From positions 56,859-120,858 of the forward strand of contig NZ_JAQTQD010000007.1 of NCBI RefSeq assembly GCF_028712425.1: a DNA stretch of 64,000 bases, in the 5' to 3' direction. A model generated the notes under the pieces. That model was not told the origin of the DNA, made no database searches, and worked only from the letters and a program-made list of their open reading frames with translations. The DNA is from Methanoregula sp. (lineage in GTDB: Archaea > Halobacteriota > Methanomicrobia > Methanomicrobiales > Methanospirillaceae). Positions within the stretch are counted from its first letter, which is position 1, and each line of letters starts with the position of its first letter. Both the position numbers and the translations under genes were made by a program. Shown one piece after another: positions 1-9,067 of this stretch.

Positions 1-1150
<1,150 letters not shown>

Positions 1151-1997
1151 TCAGATCCTGATGAGCTCGTAGTTGCTGCTGCCCATCCCGATCTCCTCGC
1201 CGTACCGCACCTGCCGGTACCCGTCCGTCTGCTCATGGACGCCCGTGAACTTATCCTCGCCCGGGTGATGGTGTGCAGTGAGGAGCGAGTCCTTGTATCC
1301 CTGCTGCTGGTTCACGAGATCGAAACTCGCGGCATCGATTGCCACCGGGTCCTTCGATGCAAGGATCCCGATATCCGGCACGATCGGGGCGTCAGAAAAC
1401 GGGAAACAGTCGCAGTCCGGTGTGATCCGGATCAGGAAGTTCATGAACCCGACCTTCTTCTCTTTCCCCTTCACCGCCCCGTACGCGTACTCAACCATCC
1501 GCTCCATGAACTGCGGGATCTCGGTCTCCCAGTCAATGTCGATCGCATGCTCCGGGCAGGCGTGCATGCATTCGAAGCAGCCGATGCAGAGCTCGCGGTC
1601 GATCACGGACTTTTTCTTCTTCACGGTTATCGCGTCTTTCGGGCAGACCTTCAAGCACGAAGCGCAGCCCGTGCACTTCTCCGGAATGGTGAATGGCCGG
1701 GCATTGTGCTGTGCCCGCTTCCCTTCCGGTGGAGCACAGCCCATGGCCATATTCTTGATCGCTCCCCCGAACCCGGAGACGATGTGGCCCTTGAAGTGGG
1801 AGAGTACGATCATGCTGTCCGCTGCTGCAATATCTCCGGCAATTGTGACTTCTTCGAAATGCTTCTTGCCTATGGCTACCTTCCGGACATTCTTCCCGTT
1901 CAGCCCGTCCGCAATGATGACCGGTGCGCCCGCCACGGCAAAATCGAACCCGTGGGAGATCGCGGTGCCGATATGTTCGACAGCGTTCGACCGTGCC
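1151..1997 (-). pseudogene. DUF362 / 4Fe-4S protein, C-terminal part separated by the integrated element
   Basis: The C-terminal 281 codons of a DUF362-family iron-sulfur protein. The family block SHFKGHIVSGFGGAIKN is followed by two ferredoxin motifs, CTGCASCLKVCP and CIGCFECMHACP, so two 4Fe-4S clusters are expected. The frame is open only back to a TAA at 2030-2032 and has no ATG. The first residues, ARSNAVEHIGTAISHGF, match the interior of the family just after a TNTLYLG block. That missing block ends the separate N-terminal fragment at 8204-8456. Joining the two at the shared 7-bp core gives an unbroken 368-residue protein. The exact substrate of the family is unknown; an electron-transfer role is inferred. 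Confidence 0.9.
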
Positions 1998-2004
1998 CCC
2001 AGGT
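1998..2004. other. Left attachment core
   Basis: CCCAGGT on the plus strand (ACCTGGG on the coding strand of the DUF362 gene). The same 7-mer occurs at 8197-8203. Flanking bases differ, which places the crossover within this heptamer. Confidence 0.75.
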
Positions 2005-2058
2005 CGGGTGAACTTTTTCCGGGTTGGAATTATCCGTTTTCCAACCTTCTTTTGTCAA
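1999..2058 (-). pseudogene. Putative 5' end of the integrase gene, displaced by integration
   Basis: A TTG at 2056-2058 begins 20 open codons (MTKEGWKTDNSNPEKVHPTW) that reach the attachment core. In the present arrangement the frame enters the host gene out of register and soon stops. In a circle closed at the core it continues as AYSFRGRHPTDSQ and joins the integrase frame without a stop, adding 51 residues before the ATG at 8104. Seen directly: the open frames, the core and the start signals. Inferred: that this is the native start of the integrase. Confidence 0.6.
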
Positions 2059-2110
2059 AATCGAACCTCCTTGGGTTCTGATCAGTAGATCGGCGCGATC
2101 CGAAATAAAG
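2059..2110 (-). promoter_or_regulatory. Promoter and Shine-Dalgarno for the circular-form integrase
   Basis: On the minus strand AAGGAGG (2066-2072) lies 7 nt before the TTG at 2056-2058, an ideal spacing. A TATA-like CTTTATTT (2103-2110) lies about 48 nt before the TTG. In the integrated state these signals drive only a short dead frame; in the closed circle they would drive the full integrase. Confidence 0.55.
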
Positions 2111-2482
2111 TTATGTAAGCCGGGATGGGGAGTTTTGTAAATCCAGCATCAAAGGGAAAATGCGCGGGGCCGGGAAATGTCCTGTGGCACGGGATAAAAC
2201 AACATACTTCTATCGTGATATGAGGTGTTTCCTTATCCCAGATCCTCTTGGGATTACTGTTGATTTGATCAAAACAAAAAATATCTTGGGCGTATTGTTA
2301 GAAAAAACAGGAAATTTTTATGGTTTTTTTTGTCTAAGAATCGTGACAATTCTAATTCATGTTGTTACGGGGGAGACCTCCGTAGTTTTCCTTATTGTTC
2401 CACACGTATTTTACGGCATCATTTTTTGAAGAACAACAGGAAAAAGCGAGAACAATAGGCTCGATAATACGAAATGAAAAAG
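2111..2482. other. Left non-coding end of the element
   Basis: This stretch lies between the integrase start signals and the end of the endonuclease gene. It has AT-rich and poly-A/T runs. A plus-strand frame of 89 codons (2160-2429) has no recognisable motif and I do not call it a gene. Confidence 0.4.
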
Positions 2483-3316
2483 TTATTTTTTACGGGTTAA
2501 ATGATAGAGACGAATTTCCTTTATTCCATTTTCATTAATTTCTGTTGTATTCTTAAATTCAATCAAAAAAATACGATTTCTATCAATTGGTTTAGCACAT
2601 ATCGGGCGACAAATCAGATCGGGGAAGTTTTGTTTGGCGAATTCAACCATGCTCGTGATTTGTACCCATCCCAATTTATCACGTTCTTGAGGACTTTTGG
2701 CTTCAAGAGGGAAAATGTATTTTTTACCTTCTCGATCAATCCCTACATAGATTTCATCAATTTCAATTTGGCCCTTATTTTTTATCGTGGTTCTAATATG
2801 GGATTGCAGAGGAAAGCAAGTGACTTTAGTAAAAATATCAATTAGCCGGTTATACCTGATAGACGATAATAATCCTTGTTCATCTTCAGCTGAATAATCT
2901 TCAACAATTTCTGGAAGTGAATTTAGAATTTCAATTTCGGATAATCCATCCTGTATTGAGATAAAGGGAGATTTGTTGATTTTTACAAACGCATATTTTC
3001 CCTTACCTCTTGGTTCGATGATCCAATTTCCAGTTTTCAAGATTTTTTCAGGGAAATCGCCACGTGATCTATATGTGTAAATGATATCCGGAACATTTTT
3101 CGCCTTGATTCCTAGTGATTCACCAGACTCAACTAACTCTGTTTTTAAAAATGGAAATTCCGTAATTGTTTCAGAATTTGTTTTTGGATATTTTTTGAAA
3201 AAGAGATCTTCAATTACTTTATCGTATTGAGACAATTCTTCATGAGTAATTGTATCCGCGTTACTAGTGTCTTCATCTTCGAGTTCTTCATCGGTTTTAT
3301 TTCTCTTTTCTTTCAT
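2483..3316 (-). CDS. Putative restriction endonuclease (PD-(D/E)XK-like)
   Basis: A 277-residue protein encoded 13 bp after a DNA methyltransferase on the same strand. The C-terminal half has an acidic strand EIDEIYVGIDREGKKY followed by PLEAKS, which fits the D...ExK core of PD-(D/E)XK nucleases. A later Q in WVQITSMVEFAKQ is also typical. The N-terminus is very acidic and could be a linker. The ATG at 3314-3316 follows GAGGGG at a usable distance and is preferred to a TTG three codons upstream. The gene is much more AT-rich than the host genes, which fits recent transfer. The endonuclease role is inferred from the motif and the partner gene; the target site is unknown. Confidence 0.65.
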   Translation of the reverse strand: MKEKRNKTDEELEDEDTSNADTITHEELSQYDKVIEDLFFKKYPKTNSETITEFPFLKTELVESGESLGIKAKNVPDIIYTYRSRGDFPEKILKTGNWIIEPRGKGKYAFVKINKSPFISIQDGLSEIEILNSLPEIVEDYSAEDEQGLLSSIRYNRLIDIFTKVTCFPLQSHIRTTIKNKGQIEIDEIYVGIDREGKKYIFPLEAKSPQERDKLGWVQITSMVEFAKQNFPDLICRPICAKPIDRNRIFLIEFKNTTEINENGIKEIRLYHLTRKK

Positions 3317-3329
3317 AATTAACAACCCC

Positions 3330-4676
3330 TCATTGATTTTCGAGAATTATTACATTTTCATCAATTGAACGCGAAGTAGCAGTTGCATATCGGGTTCTCC
3401 ACAGTTCAATTTCAGATACCTTGTACCCTAATGACTCTGCAACTTCACCTAACAAATCCGCAGTCGGGATATACGTCTGGAAGAACGACATTTGATCCCC
3501 AACAACATACGCCAGCTTTGCATCGGGAGATAAAAACGGTTTCAAGGTTTTCAGGTGAAGTAACATGCCCCCAAAATAATGACGAACAATCTTATGGTAC
3601 TGTTTTTCAAATCCTGATGTTTTATTCATCCGAATCCTTTTTTCCTCAATTTCATCAGCAATTTTTTCAATACTCTCGAATTTTCTTACATATTCGCCAT
3701 CAGTATCATTTACGAATATATTGCGTGAGTTGCTTCTGAGTAGGTTTTCCTTCATTGATCGCAATTCCTGCTTATTTTGGATAAATCCAAGGAGCACACT
3801 CTCTAATCGTGTACTTCGTGTGTAATCTTTCTCATTTGGATACGGGGGTGATGTAATAACACAATCAATTTTTCCTTTTAAATCGGAATTTAAACAACTA
3901 TTTACGTCTCTTGAATCTCCATGAACTATATTTGAAATATTACGCCCATTTTTAAATAATTTTATATCTTGGATCATATGGTCCGTATTTACGCTGTAAT
4001 ACGACAATGCATCGATATCCACTTTTGCCTTTTTCCGATATATCTCAGGTCCAAACCCGATATTCCCTGCACGTTTAACAATCAAATTAGCTAATGACAA
4101 TGTGAAAAAGGCCCGAACCTCGTTATCTTCGATAGTGTCGATAATCGTTTTTAAAATTTGAACTTTGTACAGGGGTTTTTCACTAATGAATCCCGCTGGA
4201 ATTATTTTTTCTTGTTCTTCTGTCAATCTTGGAATTTCTTTGATTATGATTGGATCTTGTTGAGATTCCAAAGGAGTTAAAAAAGCAATTCCATCCGAGA
4301 TATGGTGATAATTGAACGAGTAATTCGCCGATTGAACAATGAATCCAAGGGTATCAGATAATTCCGATGGATCTAGTGCAAGGTTGGTTTTCACGGTTGA
4401 GGCAAAATAAGCCATATTATTCGCTTCGATACCCCAATTAGCAATCCCACACTTCATACATTCAACGGGGGTGGTACCAGTCCCACAAAATGGATCCAAA
4501 ACGAGATTACCACGGTGAATGTTGAATTTTGATAAATAATATTTTACTAAGTGGGGTGGATATCCTAAAACAAATTGATACCATGAATGGATGGGGGTAT
4601 CTACGAGTTGCAGCTTATTTTTCTTTCCATTATCGATGTCGGTGTGGATAAAGGAAGCTTCTTTCGATCCAATCAT
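3330..4676 (-). CDS. DNA methyltransferase (N4-cytosine/N6-adenine type)
   Basis: A 448-residue S-adenosylmethionine-dependent DNA methylase. The SAM-binding motif DPFCGTGTTPVECM lies near residue 60 and the catalytic motif TSPPYPNEKDY near 285. The SPPY form favours N4-cytosine methylation, but N6-adenine cannot be excluded. Motif I comes before motif IV with a long insert between them that could hold the target-recognition domain. It precedes the putative endonuclease by 13 bp, so the two form a type II-like restriction-modification operon. AT-rich composition sets it apart from the chromosome. Confidence 0.88.
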   Translation of the reverse strand: MIGSKEASFIHTDIDNGKKNKLQLVDTPIHSWYQFVLGYPPHLVKYYLSKFNIHRGNLVLDPFCGTGTTPVECMKCGIANWGIEANNMAYFASTVKTNLALDPSELSDTLGFIVQSANYSFNYHHISDGIAFLTPLESQQDPIIIKEIPRLTEEQEKIIPAGFISEKPLYKVQILKTIIDTIEDNEVRAFFTLSLANLIVKRAGNIGFGPEIYRKKAKVDIDALSYYSVNTDHMIQDIKLFKNGRNISNIVHGDSRDVNSCLNSDLKGKIDCVITSPPYPNEKDYTRSTRLESVLLGFIQNKQELRSMKENLLRSNSRNIFVNDTDGEYVRKFESIEKIADEIEEKRIRMNKTSGFEKQYHKIVRHYFGGMLLHLKTLKPFLSPDAKLAYVVGDQMSFFQTYIPTADLLGEVAESLGYKVSEIELWRTRYATATSRSIDENVIILENQ

Positions 4677-4775
4677 TTCCGTAATCTCTGATGAATAATA
4701 TGTGGCATAGATAATTTAATACTCTGTTAAGGTCTGTGAAAAGAACTAAACGTGGACTGATATAAGCATAATATA

Positions 4776-5441
4776 ATGAGTGTATTGATAATCACAGAGG
4801 ACACTGCGACAAAACTACCTCAAGTCGATAAATGGACCACCCCAATACGAAAAGGGCAAGATATCGAAAAAAATATTGAGTTAGTTCAATTATTAAAGAC
4901 ACATAATTCAACAATTCCATCAGATGACCTCAAAAAAGAAAAGGCATATAAAACCATTTTAAAAAAATACATTCGACCTGCAAAGTACATGTTTTCCGCC
5001 GTGTTTTCCGAAGTCCGTGATTTTTCGGATGAATCAGCGGAACTCACAAGAACCGACCTATATATTATATCTGGACGATATGGATTAATTAATGGAAATG
5101 ATGAGATTATCCCGTATTCAAAAACTGTGAAAACAAGTATCGAATTGGCAGAGCTCGATAGAAAAACTGATTTTGTAAAAAATATTCAGACGCTCTTAAA
5201 CCAATACTCAATAATTATTTTTTTACTACCGAGTGAATTCATAAAATTTTTTTTAATTGTAGGTTTTTTTGATTCTATCCCAAAAAAACAAACAGTGATA
5301 ATTGTCACCAGTACACAAAATAATACAATTTTAGGAAAATATCCGAATTTTATAACCTTATCTCGAAAAGGATTGGCACGACTTGGTGCGATCAACCGGG
5401 AAAAAATTATTGATCTAATTAAAAAAAAGAATACCTCATAA
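4776..5441 (+). CDS. YaaA/DUF6884-like protein of the element
   Basis: A 221-residue protein transcribed divergently from the methyltransferase. The central segment DLYIISGRYGLINGNDEIIPYS resembles the 'sakhgl...d.ei.pYd' block of YaaA/DUF6884 proteins, which often sit beside restriction and DNA-modification genes. The C-terminal segment LSRKGLARLGAINREKIIDLI could be a small helical domain. No membrane segment or signal peptide is seen. The biochemical role is unknown; the family link is a motif-level judgement. Confidence 0.6.
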   Translation: MSVLIITEDTATKLPQVDKWTTPIRKGQDIEKNIELVQLLKTHNSTIPSDDLKKEKAYKTILKKYIRPAKYMFSAVFSEVRDFSDESAELTRTDLYIISGRYGLINGNDEIIPYSKTVKTSIELAELDRKTDFVKNIQTLLNQYSIIIFLLPSEFIKFFLIVGFFDSIPKKQTVIIVTSTQNNTILGKYPNFITLSRKGLARLGAINREKIIDLIKKKNTS

Positions 5442-5490
5442 CTTCCCCAATTAAAAAATGAGGGTTTTTATAATTATCTGCTAAAATCCT

Positions 5491-5856
5491 TCAGAGATTT
5501 TGTTTGTTCAACCGTTTCTTCAACCGCTGCTTAATATTGCAGGTTGTCGCTGTACACCCATCATCCGTTGTTGTCTTATCAGGTTCACTTACTGTTCCTT
5601 CAGAAGTCTCACCCGGATCCTCGGCCACCTTTGCTCGAAGGGATTCATCGTAGATAGGAATCCGCCGACACTGCTTAGTTTCACCGGTAATAACATCTAC
5701 ATCACATTCCAAAAGGGACAGCGTCTTTCTTGTACCTGATGCGGATGTTTCCGTCTGCGATACCTTCATCTGCCCTGCGGTAGATGAAATTTCCTTGGGG
5801 GTGCTCTGTTCAGATTGTACCCTGGAACGAGACTCCCCCAGATCTTCTTTTGTCAT
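5491..5856 (-). CDS. Unknown acidic/polar element protein
   Basis: A 121-residue protein starting MTKEDLGESRSR, with AGGA 7 nt before the ATG at 5854-5856. It is rich in Ser, Thr, Glu and Gln. It has one CDVDVITGETKQCRR segment, a C-terminal DDGCTATTC segment and a basic tail IKQRLKKRLNKQ. It looks largely disordered. I do not recognise a family. It lies downstream of the small winged-helix gene on the same strand and may be in its operon. Confidence 0.5.
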   Translation of the reverse strand: MTKEDLGESRSRVQSEQSTPKEISSTAGQMKVSQTETSASGTRKTLSLLECDVDVITGETKQCRRIPIYDESLRAKVAEDPGETSEGTVSEPDKTTTDDGCTATTCNIKQRLKKRLNKQNL

Positions 5857-5956
5857 GTTTTTTCCTATGTGATTGAACACATTGCAACTGATTTACGCAA
5901 CAGCTGGCGAATTCTTATATCGATAATGATCTGTTACCTGTCAAGTTCCTTATTCA

Positions 5957-6286
5957 CTACACAATATCGCCCCCCAATTGAGAGTATTCCCCGTTGGTAG
6001 TCGGAGAGTTTCGAAAAGGAGGCTGTCCTATGGGTGTGGGTATAGATGCCATCACGGCACCCCGCACCCTCTTGGAATAGCGTGTAGCAAGACGGTAGCG
6101 TATCGGAGTATCTCCTGATGCCCGGAGGATCATTTTGTCCCCATACAACCGGAAGAAGATTGCACGGTCGAAGCCCGGTATCTCGCTGGCCTGTTGGAAT
6201 GTGAAGTGGCGGTACCCGAACCTGTTATGGATATCCCTGAACAGATCGCCCTTATGGCTGCCCATGCCGCGAAGGGTCATGCTCAT
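5957..6286 (-). CDS. Small winged-helix-like element protein
   Basis: About 109 residues from the ATG at 6284-6286, which has GGAGG 8 nt upstream. The segment GYRHFTFQQASEIPGFDRAI looks like a helix-turn-helix. The following KMILRASGDTPIRYRLAT could be the wing of a winged helix. The start overlaps the TGA of the upstream 58-residue gene (ATGA), so the two are translationally coupled. Its position downstream of the palindrome array at 6559-6722 makes it a candidate DNA-binding, excision or copy-control protein; that role is inferred. Confidence 0.65.
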   Translation of the reverse strand: MSMTLRGMGSHKGDLFRDIHNRFGYRHFTFQQASEIPGFDRAIFFRLYGDKMILRASGDTPIRYRLATRYSKRVRGAVMASIPTPIGQPPFRNSPTTNGEYSQLGGDIV

Positions 6287-6459
6287 AAGCGGTCCTCCGC
6301 TGGTTTGGTCGGGTTTTCGACAACGATTCTCTTCTCTTTCAGAACGCATTCGCCACGGCCCACGAGTATGTCAACTGTCAGCTTGTGAAGAGGGCTGGGA
6401 AGATTGTCATACTGTGCACGGGTCAAAACAAATTTGTCACAGTTGTTGATTTCTTTCAT
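6283..6459 (-). CDS. 58-residue element protein
   Basis: A short frame begins MKEINNCDKFVLTRAQYDNL and ends EDRL, with its TGA overlapping the ATG of the winged-helix gene. The overlap and the charged, coding-like composition support a real gene. The start is uncertain because no Shine-Dalgarno precedes the ATG at 6457-6459. Family unknown. The upstream region holds the element's palindrome array, so it may be the first gene of a regulated operon. Confidence 0.55.
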   Translation of the reverse strand: MKEINNCDKFVLTRAQYDNLPSPLHKLTVDILVGRGECVLKEKRIVVENPTKPAEDRL

Positions 6460-6498
6460 AAAAAGAAGTGGAAATCCAGCTTACATAAGCATTTTGGG

Positions 6499-6538
6499 CA
6501 TTATTTGAGCGTTAAATTGAAATTGCGCTTAAATAATG
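6499..6538. repeat. 13-bp inverted repeat
   Basis: CATTATTTGAGCG (6499-6511) is followed by CGCTTAAATAATG (6526-6538); 12 of 13 positions pair. It lies between the palindrome array and the small operon, so an operator or transcript hairpin is possible. Confidence 0.6.
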
Positions 6539-6558
6539 TCTCAAAAATGGAATTCAAC

Positions 6559-6722
6559 TGTCCATGGACGGACAATTTTTCATTTTCCGGAAAATTTTCT
6601 TGTCCATGGCAGGACAGTTTGTCAAGGCACCTGATCGGTTTTTGTCATTGCAATGACAAGTAAGTGTCATTCCATGGACATTTTTGACAACAGGACGTGA
6701 TTTTGCTGTCAGTATGCTGACA
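6559..6722. promoter_or_regulatory. Array of five 16-bp TGTC...GACA palindromes
   Basis: Five boxes share the plan TGTCM-N6-KGACA: 6559-6574, 6601-6616, 6643-6658, 6665-6680 and 6707-6722. Start-to-start distances are 42, 42, 22 and 42 bp, close to whole helical turns (four, four, two, four). The third box is part of a perfect 18-bp palindrome, TTGTCATTGCAATGACAA. Regular phasing fits cooperative binding by a dimeric protein on one DNA face. Operator, iteron-type origin and recombinase or excision-factor sites are all possible. Confidence 0.8.
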
Positions 6723-6865
6723 CAATTATTTTTTAATTTTATGATAAATTTTCAAATCTTTGGATTTATCGACGATAAAAACTAAAACTCACATTTGTCA
6801 GTGCGGATCGATAGCGCAGACGCGCGGAAAAATGTTGAAAAAAGAAATGATGATATCGGGAACAG

Positions 6866-8104
6866 CTACGGTGCCGCTTCTTCCATCTGGGCTGCCTTCA
6901 TGGTCAGCTCCGCGACAAGTGACTTAAACACCGGGTTCTGCTCGATCTTCTTCACTACCTGCTCCATCGTTCGTTCCTCCGTTTCAGACAGGGGCATGCC
7001 GCACGTTCCACAATACTTCACACCGGGCTCACATATTGCCTGACAGTTCCGGCACTGGGTAGCCACCATCAGGGACTTCTCCGAGTTCTTCGGACACGAG
7101 ATACCGTTCAGCCGGAGTATTTCGGCATCGACATCGGAACTGGATAGATGCGTGTAATTCCCGAGCATCTTCGTTGACTGCGATCCCCAGCACATCTGTT
7201 TCACAACGGCTTCGCTGCATCCCTGCTGGAGCAGGTGGGTGACTCTGCTGTGTCTGAAAAGATGGGGATGCATTCGCTTGGTTATGCCTGCACGAATGGC
7301 GATTTTCTTGAGCTGAACGTTGACCTGCCCGTGTTCGAGCGGCTTGTGCTGGTATGTGATGAACACAAGGTTTTCCCCACTGGATTCGTACGGGTAATCC
7401 TTCCGCCACGCGGCCAGATGCGGAACCGAGTTGACCAGCCGGACGTACCGCGGCTTTTCCGTCTTCTGGTTCGTATTGATCACGACACCGAGGTGATCGA
7501 ACTTCACCTGTTGCCATTCAAGACGGGCCATCTCGACGATACGGAAGCCGCCTTCGTACATGACACTGATCAGCGCACGGTCACGAGAGTTCCGGCATGC
7601 CGCTATCATGTCCAAGACTTCCTGCTCGGTGAGCAGGTCTTCAGCGGTCGTGCTCATGGTATCGGCACCCGGAGGTTTGATCTCCTTGATCTTGTCCCAC
7701 GGCAGAGTCGAATACTTGTTCCTGATCAGCCAGTGGTAAAACCGTTTCAGGAATGTGATGTAATCGCGGAGCGTGTTCTGCTTGATGGGCCGGCCAATGA
7801 AAAGGGTTGCTTTCCTCTTGGCAATTCCCTGATAGATGGAATCTACCGTGTTCTGGTCAAATGGCCCGATGAAACTACGCCAGTTCACGAGAACGGACAT
7901 GATCTTGAATGCCCGGGCCTCCCCGATATTGGCGATTACCCGGCGTTCATCAATGTACCGGGTGATCAGGGTGCGGTCGTTCTGCGTGAGCGAGCCGTGT
8001 TGCATCTTCCAATCAAGATGATCCTCAAGTGCATTCGGTTTCAGGATGTGAAATTCCCGGTCCTTGCGGGTCGGGGCATGCTGAATGTTCTTTTTTGCAT
8101 TCAT
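6866..8104 (-). CDS. int: Tyrosine recombinase/integrase with C-terminal zinc ribbon
   Basis: A 412-residue site-specific recombinase counted from the ATG at 8102-8104. Catalytic motifs include the first Arg in YEGGFRIVEMARLEW, HPHLFRHSRVTHLL (H-x-x-R) and the nucleophile in GNYTHLS. The N-terminal part holds a SAM-like core-binding domain. The C-terminus adds CRNCQAICEPGVKYCGTCG, a zinc-ribbon-type segment. No Shine-Dalgarno fits well at the ATG. The frame stays open upstream through 8131 to the attachment core at 8203, and in a closed circle continues to a TTG with a perfect Shine-Dalgarno at 2058. It probably catalyses integration and excision of this element. In the integrated state it may be read from the DUF362 promoter. 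Confidence 0.92.
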   Translation of the reverse strand: MNAKKNIQHAPTRKDREFHILKPNALEDHLDWKMQHGSLTQNDRTLITRYIDERRVIANIGEARAFKIMSVLVNWRSFIGPFDQNTVDSIYQGIAKRKATLFIGRPIKQNTLRDYITFLKRFYHWLIRNKYSTLPWDKIKEIKPPGADTMSTTAEDLLTEQEVLDMIAACRNSRDRALISVMYEGGFRIVEMARLEWQQVKFDHLGVVINTNQKTEKPRYVRLVNSVPHLAAWRKDYPYESSGENLVFITYQHKPLEHGQVNVQLKKIAIRAGITKRMHPHLFRHSRVTHLLQQGCSEAVVKQMCWGSQSTKMLGNYTHLSSSDVDAEILRLNGISCPKNSEKSLMVATQCRNCQAICEPGVKYCGTCGMPLSETEERTMEQVVKKIEQNPVFKSLVAELTMKAAQMEEAAP

Positions 8105-8177
8105 GCCGGGTGCGTCCCCGCTCGTAATCAAAAACCTAGCGGGTGCTCTGGACGGTTTTTGAGAGTCTGTCGGGTGT

Positions 8178-8456
8178 CTACCCCGAAAAGAGTACGCCCA
8201 GGTAGAGTGTATTGGTGTCGGTCAGAAATGGCAGGGCCTTGCATTCCTTCACCTTTTCAACAACCTGCCGCACGAACACCGGGCTGATGAACCCGTCGCT
8301 GCCTACCTCGCCGAAATGGAGCTTGATGGCAGTCTTGTCCTGCGGTGCAATGAGCTCGGAAAATCCGGCCTCGTCAAACAGCCGTCGCACTTTCTCCGTG
8401 GTGGCTTCCTTGTCGGAGAACGCACGGAGGCTGGAAAAATATACGGGACTCTTCAT
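8178..8456 (-). pseudogene. DUF362 protein, N-terminal part cut by the element
   Basis: The frame starts MKSPVYFSSLRAFSDKEATT, with GGGGAG 8-9 nt before the ATG at 8454-8456. It contains the family segments AIKLHFGEVGSDGFISP and LPFLTDTNTLYLG. The last native codon falls at the attachment core (8197-8203); the final VLFSG and stop come from element DNA. The remaining 281 codons lie at 1151-1997. The promoter and start are intact, so a truncated peptide and a transcript running into the integrase are likely. Confidence 0.9.
8197..8203. other. Right attachment core
   Basis: The second copy of CCCAGGT, in direct orientation to 1998-2004 and 6199 bp away. It sits at the last native codons of the N-terminal DUF362 fragment, about 93 bp upstream of the integrase ATG. 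Confidence 0.75.
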
Positions 8457-8578
8457 GGCGAATACTCCCCTGCGGGGAATGTTGACACCCATACCGTATA
8501 ATCCCGCCGGTTACTTCCGGAAATACTGTGGTGCTGCATCCTGCAGGAAACACCGGAATATGAACGAAAAAAAGGGGA

Positions 8579-9067
8579 TTATTCCCGCTTGCCCAGCTCG
8601 TGGTCGAGCCAGAAGAGGTGGCCGACAACATCGCCGAGCATGTTGATCTGGGAGAGGATCCCGCTTGCCTGCTCCTCTTCTTCAACCTGCTCTTTGACAA
8701 ACCACTGGAGCATCTCGAACGTTGCATGGTCCTTCTCCTTAATGGCGAGGTCCACGAGGTTGTTGATCATGCCGGTGACTTTCTGCTCGTGAGAATAGAC
8801 CTCTTCAAAGACTTTCCCGGCCGAGGTCCACTTCGCCTTCGGGGCCTCGATTGCTTCCAGAGAGGCTTTCCCGCCGCGTGCAATGATGTAATCGTAGATC
8901 TTCATCGCGTGGCTCTGCTCCTCTTTTGCCTGGAGCCGCATCCATTTTGCAAAGCCCTTCATGCTTGCGGTCTCGAAATACGCAGACATTGCCAGGTACA
9001 GGTACGCAGAATAGAGCTCGCGGTTGACCTGACGGTTTAACGCACTTTCCATAGACTTTGATAACAT
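8579..9067 (-). CDS. ftnA: Non-heme ferritin
   Basis: A 162-residue ferritin that stores iron by oxidising Fe(II) in a 24-subunit shell. The four-helix-bundle ligands are visible: Glu17 in NRELYSAYLY, Glu49/Glu50 and His53 in KEEQSHAMK, and further Glu residues in FVKEQVEEEEQ. Length is normal for bacterial-type ferritins, which are widespread in anaerobes. It is a single gene; the neighbouring TPR gene is 89 bp upstream on the same strand. Confidence 0.95.
   Translation of the reverse strand: MLSKSMESALNRQVNRELYSAYLYLAMSAYFETASMKGFAKWMRLQAKEEQSHAMKIYDYIIARGGKASLEAIEAPKAKWTSAGKVFEEVYSHEQKVTGMINNLVDLAIKEKDHATFEMLQWFVKEQVEEEEQASGILSQINMLGDVVGHLFWLDHELGKRE

Larger units (their letters stand above)
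1998..8203. mobile_element. Integrated element splitting a DUF362 gene and carrying a restriction-modification pair
   Basis: The element is about 6.2 kb and is bounded by 7-bp direct repeats CCCAGGT (1998-2004 and 8197-8203). It carries a tyrosine recombinase at its right end, an AT-rich DNA methyltransferase/endonuclease pair, a YaaA/DUF6884-like protein, three small unknown proteins and an array of 16-bp palindromes. The boundaries are set by the two halves of the host DUF362 gene, which rejoin in frame when the element is removed. Joining the element ends instead extends the integrase frame to a strong Shine-Dalgarno and TTG at the left end, so attP probably lies inside the integrase gene. 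No capsid or recognisable replication gene is seen, so plasmid, virus satellite and genomic island all remain possible. Confidence 0.88.

Noticed and set aside
1235..2011. Long plus-strand frames (258 and 267 codons) opposite DUF362
   Set aside because: They are antisense shadows of a clear iron-sulfur protein with two ferredoxin motifs.
2160..2429. 89-codon frame near the left end of the element
   Set aside because: No motif, ribosome site or composition typical of genes; hydrophobic by chance in AT-rich DNA.
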